Part shown: in pieces, positions 6,422-7,873 of the stretch
Numbering within the stretch: position 1 is the first letter of the stretch
Layout: the number at the start of each line of letters is the position of its first letter
NCBI GenBank assembly: GCA_035646635.1
Contig: DASRPA010000194.1
Span: forward strand, 1 to 7,873
Direction of reading: 5' to 3'
DNA: 7,873 bases
Source of the DNA: JACDAL01 sp035646635
GTDB taxonomy: Bacteria > Actinomycetota > CADDZG01 > WHSQ01
Notes under the pieces: generated by a model
Database searches by the model: none
What the model was told of the DNA's origin: nothing
The model's input: the letters and a program-made list of their open reading frames with translations, nothing else
Translations under genes and position numbers: made by a program

Positions 6422-7603
6422 TTAAGCGTTGCTTCGTTCGGCTTCGATCAAGATGCGAGCTACTTCGGGCCGGGAGAACTCGGCGGGCGGCTCTTTTCCC
6501 TCGAGCAGCATGCTCCGCACCTGTGTTCCGGACAGATGCACATGCTGGTCTTTGCCGTGCGGGCAGGTCTTGCCCGACGCCATTCCCTCGCACGCCTTGC
6601 AGAAGAAGGAGTGCTCGAACTTCAACGGCCAGATACCAAGCTCACCGGTCTCGAACTCGTCAAAGATCTTCTGGGCGTCGTAAGTCCCGTAGTAGTCCCC
6701 CACGCCCGCGTGGTCTCGGCCCACGATGAAGTGCGTCATTCCATAGTTCTTGCGCAGCAGCGAGTGCCAGATCGCCTCGCGTGGCCCCGCATAGCGCATG
6801 GCGGCGGGGAACACCGACAGGATCACGCGGTCGTGCGGGTAGTAGTTCTCCATCAGAACCTCGTAGCACTGCATACGGGTCTCGGCCGGGATGTCGTCGC
6901 CTTTGGTTCCTCCGACGAGCGGATGGATCACGAGGCCGTCGACGATCTCGAGAGCGCACTTGGTCAGGTACTCATGAGCCCTGTGAATTGGGTTGCGGGT
7001 CTGAAAGGCAACGACCGTCGTCCAGCCGCGCTCGGCGATCTTCTCGCGCAGCTGCAAGGGCGTGAGCCGGTATTCGGCGAACTCGTGAGCGAAGACGTTC
7101 TCCAGAACGGTGACCTCGCCGCCCACGTAGACGGGTCCTTGCGCATAGAGGTGCGCGGCGCCCGGGTGCTTGTCATCGCTGGTCCGGTAGGTCTTCTCTG
7201 CCTCCTCCGAGGCGTCGTAGGAAAAGATGTCTTCGACTTCGATGACGGCGACGGCCCTGCCCTCGTGAAGGATCGCGGCTCGCTTGCCCTTCTTGAGGTT
7301 CTTCGCCTCGGCATCGGTGGCCGAAAGCGTGATCGGAAGGCTCCACGGGAGCCCGGAGGCAAGTCGCATGTCGTCGACCACGCCCCGGTAGTCGGCTTCG
7401 GTCATGAAGCCTCGGTTCGGCGACACCGCCCCGACCGCCATCAGCTCGAGATCGGAGAGCACGCGACGCGAGGTCGCTTGAATCGTGGGAAGCCCGGACG
7501 CCTCCTCCGCCAGAGCGGCGGTCTCGTCGGGGGCCGCGGCCCTGATCTCGAGGGCGCCGCCGTGGGGGGCGAAGCCGGGCACGTCCTTGAGCGAATTGGG
7601 CAT
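6422..7603 (-). CDS. sat: Sulfate adenylyltransferase (ATP sulfurylase), single-chain type
   Basis: This full-length 393-residue ATP sulfurylase makes APS and pyrophosphate from sulfate and ATP, the first step of sulfate activation. It has the N-terminal PUA-like domain (about 1-175, with 'VLSDLELMAVGAVSPNRGFM') and the catalytic nucleotidyltransferase domain. Signature motifs are 'QTRNPIHRAHEY' (201-212, the QxRNPxHxxH ATP and sulfate site), 'FPAAMRYAGPREAIWHS' (265-281) and 'IVGRDHAGVGDYYG' (293-306). Near the C-terminus Cys335, Cys338, Cys347 and His349 in 'CKACEGMASGKTCPH' match the zinc-binding site of bacterial dimeric Sat, and 'LSGTQVRSML' follows. There is no fused kinase domain, so CysC is supplied separately by the operon. 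The ATG at 7603 has GAGGAGA upstream at good spacing. It is the first gene of a five-gene minus-strand operon. Confidence 0.96.
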   Translation of the reverse strand: MPNSLKDVPGFAPHGGALEIRAAAPDETAALAEEASGLPTIQATSRRVLSDLELMAVGAVSPNRGFMTEADYRGVVDDMRLASGLPWSLPITLSATDAEAKNLKKGKRAAILHEGRAVAVIEVEDIFSYDASEEAEKTYRTSDDKHPGAAHLYAQGPVYVGGEVTVLENVFAHEFAEYRLTPLQLREKIAERGWTTVVAFQTRNPIHRAHEYLTKCALEIVDGLVIHPLVGGTKGDDIPAETRMQCYEVLMENYYPHDRVILSVFPAAMRYAGPREAIWHSLLRKNYGMTHFIVGRDHAGVGDYYGTYDAQKIFDEFETGELGIWPLKFEHSFFCKACEGMASGKTCPHGKDQHVHLSGTQVRSMLLEGKEPPAEFSRPEVARILIEAERSNA

Positions 7604-7778
7604 GACTCTCTCCTCTGCTGACTAGGTTGCCTCAGTGGAACGGGGCAGGAGGCACCCGATTGGGGCCGAGGATTCAGGTGTTGCGGCCCGGCACACTCCT
7701 ATAGCACTCTGAGTCTAACAGGTGGGTCCGGGAGGCCGGGCGTGGGGCCGGGCAAGGGCTGGGGCTCAAGTAATCAAT

Positions 7779-7791
7779 CGCGCTCAGCGCG
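7779..7791. promoter_or_regulatory. 13-bp perfect palindrome upstream of sat, possible operator
   Basis: CGCGCT-C-AGCGCG is a perfect inverted repeat with 6-bp arms about a single central base, about 180 bases upstream of the sat ATG. The arms are GC-only apart from one A/T pair, so chance occurrence in GC-rich DNA is not negligible. It could bind a dimeric regulator of sulfate assimilation; nothing in the sequence names that regulator. Confidence 0.25.
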
Positions 7792-7834
7792 CTTTGGTAC
7801 CTCGTCGGGCCGGGGCGGGAGCGGCAACCGGCCC

Positions 7835-7854
7835 CAAACATTGCCAAACATTGC
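7835..7854. repeat. Perfect 10-bp tandem duplication CAAACATTGC x2
   Basis: Two exact head-to-tail copies, 7835-7844 and 7845-7854, lie in an unusually AT-rich pocket about 235 bases upstream of the sat start. The second copy runs into an 8-bp palindrome ATTGCAAT (7850-7857). It could be a pair of protein-binding half-sites spaced one helical turn apart, or simply a slippage duplication. Confidence 0.5.
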
Positions 7855-7873
7855 AATCGTGACACTTCGTGGT

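Larger units (their letters stand above)
7604..7873 (-). other. Region upstream of the sat operon, presumed promoter and leader, no gene seen
   Basis: These 270 bases contain the sat ribosome-binding site near the start codon and the two small repeats listed separately. I find no ORF with coding character, no tRNA, and no structure that I recognise as a SAM or other known riboswitch. No convincing -35/-10 pair is visible on the minus strand; there is an isolated TATAGG at about 7699-7704 (reverse strand) but no well-spaced partner. The upstream neighbour lies outside the window. Confidence 0.4.

Noticed and set aside
5577..6425. + strand open frame of 282 codons opposite the AP-superfamily gene
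   Set aside because: It is the antisense shadow of a gene with intact metal-binding motifs; no start signal or family pattern is seen.
6411..6593. N-terminal extension of the AP-superfamily protein to an upstream start at 6593
   Set aside because: The extra 61 residues overlap sat, are Arg/Ala-rich and low in family character; the GTG at 6410 has a ribosome-binding site and a natural operon gap.
6536..7621. Long + strand open frame opposite sat
   Set aside because: It is antisense to an intact, fully motif-supported ATP sulfurylase and has no family resemblance of its own.
7674..7865. Small minus-strand ORF (63 codons) upstream of sat
   Set aside because: No clear ribosome-binding site, a low-complexity Pro/Ser/Arg composition and no family resemblance; it spans the repeats and probable promoter region.
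1..7873. CRISPR array, tRNA, rRNA, insertion sequence or phage genes
   Set aside because: No regularly spaced repeats, cloverleaf signatures, transposase or integrase motifs were seen on either strand.

Overview
The window looks like chromosome of a high-GC Gram-positive-type bacterium, most likely an actinomycete-like lineage (Actinomycetota). The basis is the high GC, frequent GTG/TTG starts behind purine-rich Shine-Dalgarno sites, a membrane-anchored small transglycosylase, and an AceE-type E1 of the kind common in that phylum. The phylum call is inference and no finer placement is justified.

Left part (1-2011): the C-terminal end of a RimJ/RimL-type GNAT acetyltransferase enters from the left on the + strand. 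It converges on a two-gene minus-strand unit: an intact isochorismatase-family cysteine hydrolase (2011-1349), whose TGA overlaps the GTG of the next gene, and a badly decayed AceE-type pyruvate dehydrogenase E1/transketolase-like gene (1352-419). The decayed gene carries about five frameshifts and appears to have lost several hundred internal codons, since its TPP-domain half runs straight into a transketolase-type C-terminal tail. A degenerate ~29-bp direct repeat (period 41) lies between the two convergent units.

Middle (2012-3027): a 261-bp intergenic region, then a + strand gene for a small membrane-anchored lysozyme-fold (SLT-type) transglycosylase, then a gap of about 175 bp between convergent genes that contains a perfect 8-bp hairpin.

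Right part (3028-7603): a compact minus-strand operon read from right to left: sat (ATP sulfurylase), an alkaline-phosphatase-superfamily protein, cysC (APS kinase), a PHP-domain phosphoesterase of the YciV/RNase AM type, and a GNAT acetyltransferase. Gaps are 11, 40, 4 and 6 bp. Sat plus CysC make PAPS from sulfate and ATP. The PHP enzyme is a good candidate for removing the 3'-phosphate from the PAP left after PAPS is used. The cytoplasmic AP-superfamily enzyme between sat and cysC has no established job here and is the most interesting protein in the window. No PAPS reductase or sulfotransferase is visible, so the fate of the PAPS is unknown. The 270 bp upstream of sat holds a 13-bp palindrome and a perfect 10-bp tandem repeat that could be regulatory.
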